DNA of 47,693 nucleotides from DAOUKH01 sp034421515 (GTDB lineage: Bacteria > Chloroflexota > Dehalococcoidia > SHYB01): contig DAOUKH010000035.1 in the NCBI GenBank assembly GCA_034421515.1, positions 1-47,693 on the forward strand, read 5' to 3'. The translations under genes were made by a program, and so were the position numbers. Below, one piece after another: positions 23,343 to 31,681 of the stretch (positions are counted from its first letter, which is position 1; every line of letters begins with the position of its first letter). The notes beneath the pieces are model-generated. The model did no database searches. It saw only the letters and a program-made list of their open reading frames with translations, and was not told the origin of the DNA.

Positions 23343-24623
23343 CTAGTCGAGGCGGCGGATCTCGGACCGGACGAGGCCGAGATAAAGGGCGAAAAGCACC
23401 ATCACCGCGCCGGATCCGGCGAGAGCCCAGCGAATGCCGGTGAACTCGGCAATCGAGCCGATGATCACCGCGCCGACGAGGTGCAGACCAAACATGATCA
23501 TGAGGAAGCTGAGGACGCGCCCGCGGTAGGCGTCGTCGACATTCGTCTGCACCAGGATGTTGTTGATCGTGTTGTAGTTGGTGCTGATGGCGCCGAGGAC
23601 GATCATCATCACGATGGCCGAGGCCAGGTTAGGCGACACCGCGAGCAGCACCACCGCCGCTCCCCACGCCACGCCGGTAACAATGTAGATCTTCCCCTTG
23701 GCCCGCATGTTCGGCCATGACGCGATCACGAGACTGCCAACCAGCGCACCGAGCCCGGTCATGCTGAGGAGCAGCCCGAACCCTTCCGCGCCCTGATCGA
23801 GCACGTCGGCGACCGCGGGGAGCAGGTCCCGGAACGGCAGTCCGATGAGCGTCGCCCCCATCAGGCCGACGATCAGCCATTTCAATACCGGGTGGCCCAA
23901 CAGGTAGGTGACGCCGCCGGTGAAGGCGGCGATGGGCGATTCTTCGCTCACCCTTCCCGGCGCGCCGTCCGACCTGATGAAGAAGGTCAGAATGGTGATT
24001 GAGACGATGTAACCCCCCGTGACGGTGAAGTAGACGGCCTGCTCGCCCAACCAGGCAATGAGCACGCCGCCGACGGCCGGCCCGATCAGCCGCATCGAGC
24101 TCATTGCTCCCGCGTTCAGGGCAAGCGCGTTCTGCAGGTGTTGCTTGCCCACCAGGTTGAATACGAACGACTGCCGCGACGGCATGTGGAAACTATTCGC
24201 CGCGCCGAACACGCCGGCGCTCACGAACAGGTGCCAGACCTCAACCAGGTCCGCCGCCACGAGCGCGCCCAGCACCGCTCCGTTCGCCATGATCACGACT
24301 TGCATCCAGACCATGATCGGCTTGTGGGCGAAGCGGTCTGCCACGACGCCGCCGACCGGCGCGATGAACACCTGCGCGACCCCGGTCATAAGTAGGACGG
24401 CGCTGAGCATGAACTCGGATTCCGTCAGGCGCCAGGTCAGCCAGCTTGTGGCTACCAGCATGCTCTGGAACCCGATGCCGCTCCCGACGAACGAGACCAT
24501 GTAGCGCCGGTATTGCTGGACGCTGAGCGATTGGAAGGTCCCGCTCAACCGGGAGCGCCGCCTGCGTCTCTGGCGGGCGCCGGGCCGGGCCGCGGAGACG
24601 GATGACGACGGTCGCTTGGCCAT
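23343..24623 (-). CDS. MFS transporter (MFS_3/EntS-like exporter)
   Basis: A 426-residue major facilitator protein with about 12 hydrophobic segments after a basic, Ser/Arg-rich N-terminus of about 25 residues. FQSLSVQQYRRYMVSFVGSG opens helix 1 and VVADRFAHKP matches the loop 2-3 signature. This branch contains exporters of siderophores and drugs and also many proteins of unknown substrate. The start has no ribosome-binding site (CTCCTCCT directly precedes the ATG), and a stable 9-bp hairpin occupies the leader. It lies upstream of mraZ on the same strand, with its end 122 bp from the mraZ -35. Confidence 0.82.
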   Translation of the reverse strand: MAKRPSSSVSAARPGARQRRRRRSRLSGTFQSLSVQQYRRYMVSFVGSGIGFQSMLVATSWLTWRLTESEFMLSAVLLMTGVAQVFIAPVGGVVADRFAHKPIMVWMQVVIMANGAVLGALVAADLVEVWHLFVSAGVFGAANSFHMPSRQSFVFNLVGKQHLQNALALNAGAMSSMRLIGPAVGGVLIAWLGEQAVYFTVTGGYIVSITILTFFIRSDGAPGRVSEESPIAAFTGGVTYLLGHPVLKWLIVGLMGATLIGLPFRDLLPAVADVLDQGAEGFGLLLSMTGLGALVGSLVIASWPNMRAKGKIYIVTGVAWGAAVVLLAVSPNLASAIVMMIVLGAISTNYNTINNILVQTNVDDAYRGRVLSFLMIMFGLHLVGAVIIGSIAEFTGIRWALAGSGAVMVLFALYLGLVRSEIRRLD

Positions 24624-24630
24624 AGGAGGA

Positions 24631-24663
24631 GAGCACCCGGAAGTCGGGTGCTCGGCAAGTCTA
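24631..24663 (-). promoter_or_regulatory. Leader hairpin and -10 of the MFS gene
   Basis: TAGACT on the minus strand (24663-24658) is a possible -10. Directly after it GAGCACCCG and CGGGTGCTC (24653-24645 and 24639-24631) form a 9-bp stem with a 5-nt loop that ends eight bases before the ATG. Such a stem would interfere with ribosome entry. Confidence 0.4.
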
Positions 24664-24771
24664 GCACGGCCTCATGGCGCCGCTTTGCCGCGTTTGACGG
24701 TAGCGCGGGGCCATCCCTAGACTGAGTGCGGAAACTGAAGGCGAGACCCCTCGCGCCGAGATCGCCGCCGT

Positions 24772-25686
24772 ATGAGCACCGACACCGCGGACGCATCCCG
24801 CGCCGCCGCGCGCAACCCGCTCAGCCTACCGCTGCGCAAGGCAGCGGTCTTCGCCGAATCGATCAAGATCGAGCACAGCATCTTCGCGCTCCCCTTCGCC
24901 TACCTCACGCTATTCCTCCTGTCCGAGGGCTGGCCCGACGCCGCCGCGTTCGGCTGGATCACCCTGGCGATGTTTGGCGGCAGGACGGTTGCGATGGCGG
25001 CGAACCGCCTCATCGATGCTGAGATCGACGCGCGCAATCCGCGCACCGCGGGTCGCGCCATCCCCATGGGAACGCTCAAACGCGGCGAGATGGTCTTCTT
25101 CATCGCCGTGGCGCTGGCGCTCTTCCTGCTCGCCGTCTACAACCTCAGCGACTGGGCGCAGCGCCTCTGGCCCGCCGCCCTCGCTCCCCTTATCTTCTAT
25201 CCCTACCTGAAGCGGTTCACCTGGCTCTGTCACTTTGGACTGAGCACGGTCTACCTCATCGTGCCGCCCGCGGTCTGGCTCGCCGTCGCGGGCGACCTCC
25301 CCGTCGGCGCGATGCTGCTCGGCCTCGGCGCCGGCATGTGGGTCGCGGGCTTCGACGTCATCTACGCCCTCCAGGACATCGCCTTCGACCGCGCCAACGG
25401 CGTGCAGTCGATACCGGCGCGATTTGGCGTCGCCACGGCGCTACGGACCGCCAAGGTCCTGCACCTGTCGACGGTGGCCTTCGTGGTCGGGGCCGGCGTT
25501 GCCCTTGGCGCGGGCCCGCTCTACTACGCCGGCGCGGCGGCGTTCTTCGTCTTACTCGCCGCAGAGCACAGCCTGGTCTCCCCCAAGGACACCTCGCGGG
25601 CCGGCGTAGCCTTCTTTAACATGAACGGCATCATCAGCGTCGTCTTTTTCATCTTCGTTATGGCCGACGTGTTGGTGCGGGCATGA
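24772..25686 (+). CDS. ubiA: UbiA-family polyprenyltransferase
   Basis: A 304-residue membrane prenyltransferase that attaches a polyprenyl chain to an aromatic acid in quinone synthesis. The first Asp-rich motif is N78-x3-D82-x3-D86 and the second is D202-x3-D206 in YALQDIAFDRANG. Eight or so hydrophobic segments surround them. The ATG is overlapped by no other gene, and no ribosome-binding site is seen. It is the first gene of a tight operon with ubiX (ATGA overlap), ubiD and an SDR. Because the operon could belong to the ubiquinone-type pathway or to the futalosine menaquinone pathway (MqnP-like), the acceptor substrate is not fixed. Confidence 0.88.
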   Translation: MSTDTADASRAAARNPLSLPLRKAAVFAESIKIEHSIFALPFAYLTLFLLSEGWPDAAAFGWITLAMFGGRTVAMAANRLIDAEIDARNPRTAGRAIPMGTLKRGEMVFFIAVALALFLLAVYNLSDWAQRLWPAALAPLIFYPYLKRFTWLCHFGLSTVYLIVPPAVWLAVAGDLPVGAMLLGLGAGMWVAGFDVIYALQDIAFDRANGVQSIPARFGVATALRTAKVLHLSTVAFVVGAGVALGAGPLYYAGAAAFFVLLAAEHSLVSPKDTSRAGVAFFNMNGIISVVFFIFVMADVLVRA

Positions 25687-26333
25687 GCGTCTACGTCGTC
25701 GGCGTCACCGGCGCGTCGGGAGCGCCCTACGCGGTACGGGTGCTGCAGGGCCTGCTCGAGGCGGACCACCACGTCAAGCTTGTGGTGTCGCCCGCCGGCG
25801 AGCGCGTCCTCGCCATCGAGTCCGGCGTGCGCTTCAGCGGCGTCCGGGCGGCACGCCTCGAGCAGTGGCGCGAGATCCTCGGCGTCGAGGGTGGCGGTCT
25901 GGAACTGCTCCCCCACCGCGACTTCTCTGCCTCCATCGCCAGTGGTTCCTTCGCCTTTGAGGGCATGGCCATCGTGCCGTGCTCGATGGGCACGGTGGGA
26001 CGGATCGCGGGCGGCATATCGTCGAACCTCATCGAGCGGGCCGCCGACGTAGCCCTGAAGGAGCGCCGCCGCCTGGTGATCGTCCCCCGCGAGACGCCCT
26101 TCAACCGCATCCACCTGCGCAACATGCTGGAGTTGGTCGACGCCGGCGCGGAGATTCTCCCCGCCATGCCCGCCTTCTACCACCAGCCCGCGACGATCCA
26201 AGACCTCGTCGACACCGTCGCCGGCCGCGTCCTCGACCGGCTCGGCGTCGAGACCGGCCAGCTCCGCCGCTGGCAAGGCGACCCACTCGCCGAGATCATC
26301 GCCATTGACGGCCCCGACGCCGAGGGCGGCTAG
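25683..26333 (+). CDS. ubiX: Flavin prenyltransferase UbiX
   Basis: A 216-residue flavoprotein that prenylates FMN to prFMN, the cofactor of UbiD decarboxylases. GVTGASGAPYA (7-17) is the FMN loop, and VPCSMGTVGRIAGGISSNL and VIVPRETPF are the family signatures. Its ATG overlaps the ubiA stop (ATGA), and its own stop is 3 bp before the GTG of ubiD, matching the partnership between these proteins. Confidence 0.94.
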   Translation: MSVYVVGVTGASGAPYAVRVLQGLLEADHHVKLVVSPAGERVLAIESGVRFSGVRAARLEQWREILGVEGGGLELLPHRDFSASIASGSFAFEGMAIVPCSMGTVGRIAGGISSNLIERAADVALKERRRLVIVPRETPFNRIHLRNMLELVDAGAEILPAMPAFYHQPATIQDLVDTVAGRVLDRLGVETGQLRRWQGDPLAEIIAIDGPDAEGG

Positions 26334-26336
26334 GGC

Positions 26337-28094
26337 GTGCCCCACCGCGACCTCCAAGCGTTCATCGCCGTCTTGGAGCGGGAGAACGAGCTCCGGCGGG
26401 TCACGGTCGAGGCCGACCCCGAGCTTGAGATTCCCGCCATTGCGACGCGGCTCGTCCGCGAGGGCGGCCCCGCCCTGCTCTTCGAGCGGCCCAAAGGGTC
26501 GCCGTACCCGCTCCTTATCAACCAGCTTGCCTCGGAGCGCCGCATCGAGCTCGCCCTCGGCCGTCACCCCAAGCAGGTCGGCGAGGAGCTAATCGGTCTT
26601 GTCGAGCGGCTGAACCCACCTTCGCTGAAGGAGCTATGGCGCTCGCGGGGACTGCTCTGGAAACTGGGGCGGGCCTCCCGTCCAAAGAACGTCGGCACCG
26701 CCCCGGTGCAAGAGGTCGTCGAGCCGCCCGATCTGCACGGTCTGCCCGCCATCAAGTGCTGGCCGCAGGACGGCGGGCGCTTTCTCACCCTGTCACTGGT
26801 GCGCACCCTGAGTCCGGCGACGGGCCGGAGCAACCTCGGCATCTACCGGATGCAGGTCTACGGCCCCGACGAGGCGGGGATGCACTGGCAGATCCAGAAG
26901 GGCGGCGGCTTCCACTACGCCGAGGCCGAGGCCCAAGGCCGCCCGTTGGAAGTCGCGGCTATCCTGGGCGGCGACCCCGCGCTCTTCATCTCAGCAGTGC
27001 TGCCCCTGCCCGAGACGATGGAGGAGCTACTCTTCGCCACCATCCTCCGTGGCGCGCCGACCCCCATGGTCCCCGCCAAGACGCTCGCCATGCGGGTGCC
27101 CGCCAACGCCGAGTTCATCCTGGAAGGCGCCGTCGAACCCCACCTCCGGCGCATGGAGGGGCCCTTCGGCGACCACTTCGGCCACTACTCCCACGCCGCC
27201 GAGTTTCCCGTCTTCAGGGTCAACGCAACCACACGGCGGCGGAGCCCTGTCTTCCCCGCCGCTGTCGTCGGCAAGCCGCCCGCCGAGGACACCATCCTCG
27301 GCTACGCCATCCAGGATTTTCTCAACCCGTTCCTGAAACTGTTGCACCCCGAGATCGAAGACCTGCACGCCTACGGCGAGACCGGCTTCGTGAACCTCGC
27401 CGCGGCGTCGGTAAAGTCGCGGTACCATAAGGAGCCGCTGAAGGTCGCGCTGGGGCTGTTCGGCACCGGACAGCTTTCCCTCACCAAGTGCGTCGTCCTC
27501 GTCGGCCCCGGCGTCGACCCCGCCGACTTCGACGCCGTCCTTCGCGAGATCCGCGCCAACTTCGATCCACGCTCCGACTTCCTGCTGCTCCCTCGCGTCC
27601 CCTTCGACACCCTCGACTTCACCAGCTTCCGCATGCACGAGGGGAGTAAGATGGCGATCGACGCCACGCCCAAGCGCGACCGCGAGCGGTCGGGCCCGGC
27701 GCGGCCGCTCGACCTAGACGCACTCGGGCCGGGCGTCGCCGGCGCGCGGCTCTGGGAGGACTGCATGTTGATGGTCAAGACCGAAGGCGAGGGCCGCCCC
27801 CTGGCAGAACGCCTGGCCGCCGACCCGCGGCTATCCGACGTGAAGGTCGCCGCCGTGGTCAGCGCCGACGTCGACCTGGACGACCCCACTAGCGCCCTCT
27901 GGGGCATCTTCACCCGCTTCGACCCCGCCCGCGACGTCGTCTTCCCCACGATGCACATGGAGGGGGCCGCCCCGGTCTACGAAGGCCCCCTCGTCATCGA
28001 CGCCACCTGGAAGCCCGGTTACCCAGACCCGCTGGAAGTCGACCCCGGCACCGCGGCGCTTCTCGAACGCCGCTGGGACGAGTACTGGTCATGA
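26337..28094 (+). CDS. ubiD: UbiD-family prFMN-dependent decarboxylase
   Basis: A 585-residue decarboxylase that uses the prenylated flavin made by UbiX to remove a carboxyl group from an aromatic acid. The active-site motif EGPFGDHFGHYS (Glu274 to Asp279) corresponds to EGPFGDHTGYYS of UbiD. GIYRMQVYG and HWQIQKGGGFHY match the substrate and metal region. It is slightly longer than E. coli UbiD (about 497) because of an internal and C-terminal extension. The start is GTG, and no ATG occurs in the first residues. It may act in quinone synthesis (MqnL-like is an alternative). Its stop overlaps the SDR start. Confidence 0.93.
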   Translation: MPHRDLQAFIAVLERENELRRVTVEADPELEIPAIATRLVREGGPALLFERPKGSPYPLLINQLASERRIELALGRHPKQVGEELIGLVERLNPPSLKELWRSRGLLWKLGRASRPKNVGTAPVQEVVEPPDLHGLPAIKCWPQDGGRFLTLSLVRTLSPATGRSNLGIYRMQVYGPDEAGMHWQIQKGGGFHYAEAEAQGRPLEVAAILGGDPALFISAVLPLPETMEELLFATILRGAPTPMVPAKTLAMRVPANAEFILEGAVEPHLRRMEGPFGDHFGHYSHAAEFPVFRVNATTRRRSPVFPAAVVGKPPAEDTILGYAIQDFLNPFLKLLHPEIEDLHAYGETGFVNLAAASVKSRYHKEPLKVALGLFGTGQLSLTKCVVLVGPGVDPADFDAVLREIRANFDPRSDFLLLPRVPFDTLDFTSFRMHEGSKMAIDATPKRDRERSGPARPLDLDALGPGVAGARLWEDCMLMVKTEGEGRPLAERLAADPRLSDVKVAAVVSADVDLDDPTSALWGIFTRFDPARDVVFPTMHMEGAAPVYEGPLVIDATWKPGYPDPLEVDPGTAALLERRWDEYWS

Positions 28095-28933
28095 GCCGAC
28101 CGCCGAAACGCCAAGTCGTACTCATCACCGGCGCCACCCGGGGCATTGGTCGGGAAGCCGCGCTCCAGATAGCCCGCCGAGGCCATACCGTTATGGCCAC
28201 GGGCCGTGACGTCGAACGTCTCGAATCCCTTCAGCAAGAGGCTGACGCCGCGGGCATCGCCATCGAGACGTCGCGCCTCGACGTCAGCGACGCCGTTGCG
28301 TGCGAGGCATGGACGTCGGGCGCCATCGAGCGCCACGGCCGCATCGACGCCCTGGTCAACAACGCCGGATACGGTCTATGGGGGCCGTGGGAGCACGTGT
28401 CGGACGACGAGGTCCGCACCGTCTTCGAGGCCAACTTCATCGGCCCGATGCGCCTCTCCCGGCTCGTCATTCCCGGCATGCGGGAGCAGAGTTTTGGCAC
28501 CATCATCCACGTCGGGTCGATGGCCGGCCAAGCGAGCAGCCCCGCCGGCGGGGCCTACGCCGCCACCAAGTTCGCCATGAACACGATGAGCCGCAGCATG
28601 CGGCTCGAAGTGGGGCGCTTCGGCATCCGGGTCGTGCTCCTGGAGCCCGGCATCTTCAAGACCGACTTCGTCCCCTCACAGATCATGGCCGGCGCCATGG
28701 ACCGCGAGACGACTCCCTACGAGCCGCTGCGGCGTGAGGAACCACTGCCGGGCGGCCTTATCCCCTGGCCCGGACCTGAACGCGTCGCCCGCCGCATCCG
28801 GCAGGTCATCGAGGCCCGCCACCCCCGCGCCCGCTACACCTGCGGCTACGACGCCTTTCTCGGCGCCATCATGATGCGCCTCCTGCCCGATTGCGTCATC
28901 GACTTCGCCGTCCGCAAGGCCTCCGGCTGGTAG
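28091..28933 (+). CDS. Short-chain dehydrogenase/reductase
   Basis: A 280-residue classical SDR. It has the NAD(P) motif TGATRGIG (13-20), NNAG (90-93) and the catalytic tetrad Asn115, Ser143, Tyr156, Lys160 (YAATK). Arg17 in the glycine motif suggests NADP(H) preference. Its start overlaps the ubiD stop (ATGA), so it is translated with the ubiA-ubiX-ubiD operon and may act on a quinone precursor or on an unrelated lipid. Substrate unknown. Confidence 0.88.
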   Translation: MSRPPKRQVVLITGATRGIGREAALQIARRGHTVMATGRDVERLESLQQEADAAGIAIETSRLDVSDAVACEAWTSGAIERHGRIDALVNNAGYGLWGPWEHVSDDEVRTVFEANFIGPMRLSRLVIPGMREQSFGTIIHVGSMAGQASSPAGGAYAATKFAMNTMSRSMRLEVGRFGIRVVLLEPGIFKTDFVPSQIMAGAMDRETTPYEPLRREEPLPGGLIPWPGPERVARRIRQVIEARHPRARYTCGYDAFLGAIMMRLLPDCVIDFAVRKASGW

Positions 28934-29065
28934 CCGCGCGTCCTTACCTAGGAAAAAGGCCGTCGGAGCGTTGCCGCAGTGGTGCAGCGGGATCGAATCG
29001 TTATGTTATGCTGCGCGCCGCGGTCGTGAAGGCTCGGCGAGTGCATTCCCTTGCAGGAGGTTCTC

Positions 29066-29719
29066 ATGGCGCAGAGCGATCCCCAGATTGAAGGCAGGGC
29101 TTCCGACTATCCGGTGCAGTTCTCCGTCGACTATCGGGAGTCGTGCAACCGGCTCACGGTGCTCGTCCGCATACTCCTGGCGATACCCATTCTCGTGGTG
29201 GGCGCCTTTATCGGCGGCTACATCGACACGGGAAGCCCGGAGCTGAACCAGGACTTGGCGCCTCTCTATGCCGGCGGCTTTCTGTTTATCGCGCCTCTGC
29301 TGATGATCCTGTTTCGCAGGAAATACCCCAAGTGGTGGTTCGATTGGAACCTCGAGCTGAGCCGGCTCACCGCGAGGGTTGAGGCGTATGTGCTGCTGCT
29401 CCGCGACGAGTATCCCTCCACCGACGAAGAGCAGTCGGTGCACCTCCACATCGAGTATCCGAACGCCGAGACCGACCTGAACCGCTTCCTGCCGATTGTC
29501 AAGTGGCTCTTGGCCATTCCCCACTACATTGCGCTCGTCGTTCTTGGGGTGCTGGCCGTGGTGGCCACGATACTGGCCTGGCTGATAATCCTGCTCACCG
29601 GCCGGTATCCCCGAGGCATGTTCGACTTCGTGGTAGGAGTCCTGCGGTGGGGTACCCGCGTCGGCGCCTACGCCTTCCTCCTGGTCACGGACCGCTACCC
29701 GCCCTTCTCGCTCGAGTAA
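29066..29719 (+). CDS. DUF4389 membrane protein
   Basis: A 217-residue protein with two similar halves, each bearing a conserved YP-aromatic/hydrophobic segment followed by a transmembrane region (about 30-50, 70-90, 140-180). WWFDWNLELSRLTARVEAYVLLL and the later RWGTRVGAYAFLL stretch identify DUF4389. Function is unknown in the family. The start is set by GGAGG (29056-29060) six bases before ATG 29066. A TTG five codons earlier is less likely. It is the only gene between the quinone operon and the HigBA pair. Confidence 0.82.
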   Translation: MAQSDPQIEGRASDYPVQFSVDYRESCNRLTVLVRILLAIPILVVGAFIGGYIDTGSPELNQDLAPLYAGGFLFIAPLLMILFRRKYPKWWFDWNLELSRLTARVEAYVLLLRDEYPSTDEEQSVHLHIEYPNAETDLNRFLPIVKWLLAIPHYIALVVLGVLAVVATILAWLIILLTGRYPRGMFDFVVGVLRWGTRVGAYAFLLVTDRYPPFSLE

Positions 29720-29753
29720 ATCGGAAGCCGAACGGCTCCTCGGTTAGGCCATA

Positions 29754-29777
29754 GGGGGAAGCACAGGCGCTTCCCCC
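29754..29777. other. Strong hairpin after the DUF4389 gene
   Basis: GGGGGAAGC-ACAGGC-GCTTCCCCC forms a 9-bp stem 35 bp beyond the stop. No T-run follows on either strand, so a factor-dependent terminator or mRNA-end stabiliser is the likeliest reading. Confidence 0.45.
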
Positions 29778-29839
29778 GCGGAGGGGGCGATGGCCATCGT
29801 CTCTCGGCATGCCCGATCCGCGCTGCGCGATGCCGCATT

Positions 29840-29873
29840 GACAGGTGACAGGCGACAGGCGACGCTGTAGAAT
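29840..29873 (+). promoter_or_regulatory. higBA promoter with 7-bp tandem repeats
   Basis: -35 GTGACA (29845-29850) and -10 TAGAAT (29868-29873) are exactly 17 bp apart. Three GACAGG[T/C] units (29840-29860) overlap the -35 and spacer, where an antitoxin operator is usual. The start GTG at 29880 is six bases after the -10, so the mRNA is leaderless. Confidence 0.6.
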
Positions 29874-29879
29874 ACCGAT

Positions 29880-30155
29880 GTGATTCAATCCTTCCGGCAC
29901 CGAGGTCTCCGGGCGCTGTACAACGGCCGTGGACATCGGGTTGCTTCGGAGCATGTCCCAAAGTTGCGGCGCATCCTTGCCGTGCTCGACCAAAGCCGGA
30001 CTCCACGGGACATGGACTTGCCGGGATTCCGGCTTCATGCGCTGTCGGGCGAGCTTAGAGGGCACTACGCCGTGTCGGTGTCGGGGAATTGGCGGGTAAC
30101 CTTCAGGTTTGAAGACGGCGATGCCGTCGATGTCGACTACACGGATTACCACTGA
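29880..30155 (+). CDS. higB: HigB/RelE-type toxin of a toxin-antitoxin pair
   Basis: A 91-residue protein with the HigB pattern: MIQSFRHRGLRALY at the N-terminus, the LDQSRTPRDMDLPGFRLHALSG core and a GNWRVTFRFEDGDAVDVDYTDYH end. The basic residues and the C-terminal YTDYH are typical of the RelE fold, ribosome-dependent mRNA endonucleases. The start is GTG, placed by the promoter six bases upstream. The antitoxin follows 11 bp later. In HigBA, unlike most pairs, the toxin gene comes first. Confidence 0.9.
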   Translation: MIQSFRHRGLRALYNGRGHRVASEHVPKLRRILAVLDQSRTPRDMDLPGFRLHALSGELRGHYAVSVSGNWRVTFRFEDGDAVDVDYTDYH

Positions 30156-30166
30156 GGGGTGAGTTG

Positions 30167-30463
30167 ATGGCGATGCAGAATCCGCCCCATCCGGGCGAGA
30201 TCGTCCGATGGGAATGCCTCGAGCCGCTGGGCCTCACCGTGACGCGGGCGGCCAAGGGCCTGGGCGTCACGCGCCAGGCGCTTTCGGACTTGGTGAATGG
30301 GAAGGCCGGGGTCTCGGTCGAGATGTCCCTGCGCCTGTCCCAGGCGTTCGGCTCGACCCCGGAGACCTGGCTCGGCATGCAGACCGCCTACGACCTCTGG
30401 CAGGCCCGGGAACGGACCAAGCAAATCGAGGTCGAGCGCTTCGCCACGCCCACGACGACGTAA
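30167..30463 (+). CDS. higA: HigA-type XRE antitoxin
   Basis: A 98-residue antitoxin with the MQNPPHPGEIVRWE N-terminus shared by VapI/HigA proteins and a helix-turn-helix (TRAAKGLGVTRQALSDLVNGKAGVS, about 27-51). It should neutralise HigB and repress the operon through the repeat at its promoter. ATG 30167 has AGGGG about seven bases upstream. A TTG three bases before and an ATG six bases after are alternatives. The gene is 11 bp downstream of higB. Confidence 0.92.
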   Translation: MAMQNPPHPGEIVRWECLEPLGLTVTRAAKGLGVTRQALSDLVNGKAGVSVEMSLRLSQAFGSTPETWLGMQTAYDLWQARERTKQIEVERFATPTTT

Positions 30464-30491
30464 CCGCGGCCTTTCCGCCACAACCTAGCCC

Positions 30492-31670
30492 TCACCCCCG
30501 CGGCATGCCCAGGCCGCGCTGAGCGATGATGTTGCGCTGGACCTCGTTCGCGCCGATAGAGACGGGGCTGCGGATCGTTTCGAGGTGGCCGTAGGCGGGC
30601 TGCCCGAGGCCGGGCAGGTGCGGGCTCATCGGCATCAGCGTCCCGTAGTGGCCCATGATCTGGGTGCCCACGCGGCAGATGCGGCGGATCATCTCCGTGG
30701 CCCACACCTTGTTGATGCTGGCCTCGGTGTTGGGCGCCTGCCCCGACTGCTGCAGCCAGACGATGCGTTTCATCAGACGCAACCCCGCGTCGATCTCCGT
30801 GTGCATCCGCGCCAGTTCGCGCCGCACCAGCGGCTCTTTCGTGAGCGGCGCGCCGTTCCTCCGTGTCGAGCGGCAGAAGTCGAGGAGCTCGTCGAAGAGC
30901 CGCTGCGCCTCCCCGTAGTAGAGGAAGCCGCTGCGTTCGAAGTCGATCGCCGTCATCAGGTGGTACCAGCCGCGGTCCTTCTCGCCGACGAGCGCGGTCT
31001 TGGGCACCCGCACGTTTTCGAAGAAGACCTCGGCGTGGTCCCAGCCCGCGACCGTGGGGATCGGCCGCACCGTGATCCCCTCCGTCATCATCGGGACGAC
31101 GAAGAGGCTGAGTCCGCGGTGGCGAGGGACATCCGGATTAGTGCGGGCGATCATCCAGGCGTACTCGGCCCGCTGCGCGTGCGTGCTGAACGATTTCTGC
31201 CCGTTGATGACGTATTCATCGCCGTCGGCGACGGCGCTGGTCTCGACGCCGGCGAGGTCGCTGCCCGCGCCGGGCTCGGAGTAACCGAGCAGGAACTCGA
31301 CTTCGCCGCGGGCGATCTTGGGGAGGAAGAAGCGGCGCTGCTCCTCGCTCCCGAACGCGCTGAGCGAGGGGCCGATGATGTAGACGCTGTGGTAGACCCC
31401 CGGCGCGCGGGCGTAGGCGGCCTCGTAGGAGAGGATGGCGTTGTAGGCGCCCGGCAGGCCGCGGCCGCCGTGCTCCACGGGCAGCGAGTAGCCGGTGAGG
31501 CCGGCCTCGGAAAGCTCGCGCTTGAACTCGCGTTCGAGGTCGCGGTCCGACCACTGCTGGTCCTTCAGGTCGCGGCCCCGACGGCGGCGCTCAGGGGTCA
31601 GCGTCGCCTCCATGAAGCGCCTGACCTGGCGCTGGTAATCCTCTTCTTCTTTCGAGAACGCGAAGTCCAT
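30492..31670 (-). CDS. Acyl-CoA dehydrogenase
   Basis: A 392-residue flavoprotein that introduces the alpha-beta double bond in acyl-CoAs. It contains the FAD-binding GYSEPGAGSDLAGV and INGQKSFSTHA segments of the middle domain, and ANEVQRNIIAQRGLGMPRG at the C-terminus, the usual family end. ATG 31670 begins the conserved MDFAFSKEEEDYQRQ. The frame is open 79 codons further upstream, but there it overlaps the MaoC gene with no homology. The gene lies 11 bp downstream of that MaoC gene and is probably translated from the same mRNA. Confidence 0.92.
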   Translation of the reverse strand: MDFAFSKEEEDYQRQVRRFMEATLTPERRRRGRDLKDQQWSDRDLEREFKRELSEAGLTGYSLPVEHGGRGLPGAYNAILSYEAAYARAPGVYHSVYIIGPSLSAFGSEEQRRFFLPKIARGEVEFLLGYSEPGAGSDLAGVETSAVADGDEYVINGQKSFSTHAQRAEYAWMIARTNPDVPRHRGLSLFVVPMMTEGITVRPIPTVAGWDHAEVFFENVRVPKTALVGEKDRGWYHLMTAIDFERSGFLYYGEAQRLFDELLDFCRSTRRNGAPLTKEPLVRRELARMHTEIDAGLRLMKRIVWLQQSGQAPNTEASINKVWATEMIRRICRVGTQIMGHYGTLMPMSPHLPGLGQPAYGHLETIRSPVSIGANEVQRNIIAQRGLGMPRG

Positions 31671-31681
31671 GACGCGCAGGC

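Noticed and set aside
28971..29030. tRNA-like stretch with an ATCGAATC loop
   Set aside because: No acceptor or anticodon stem could be formed around it.
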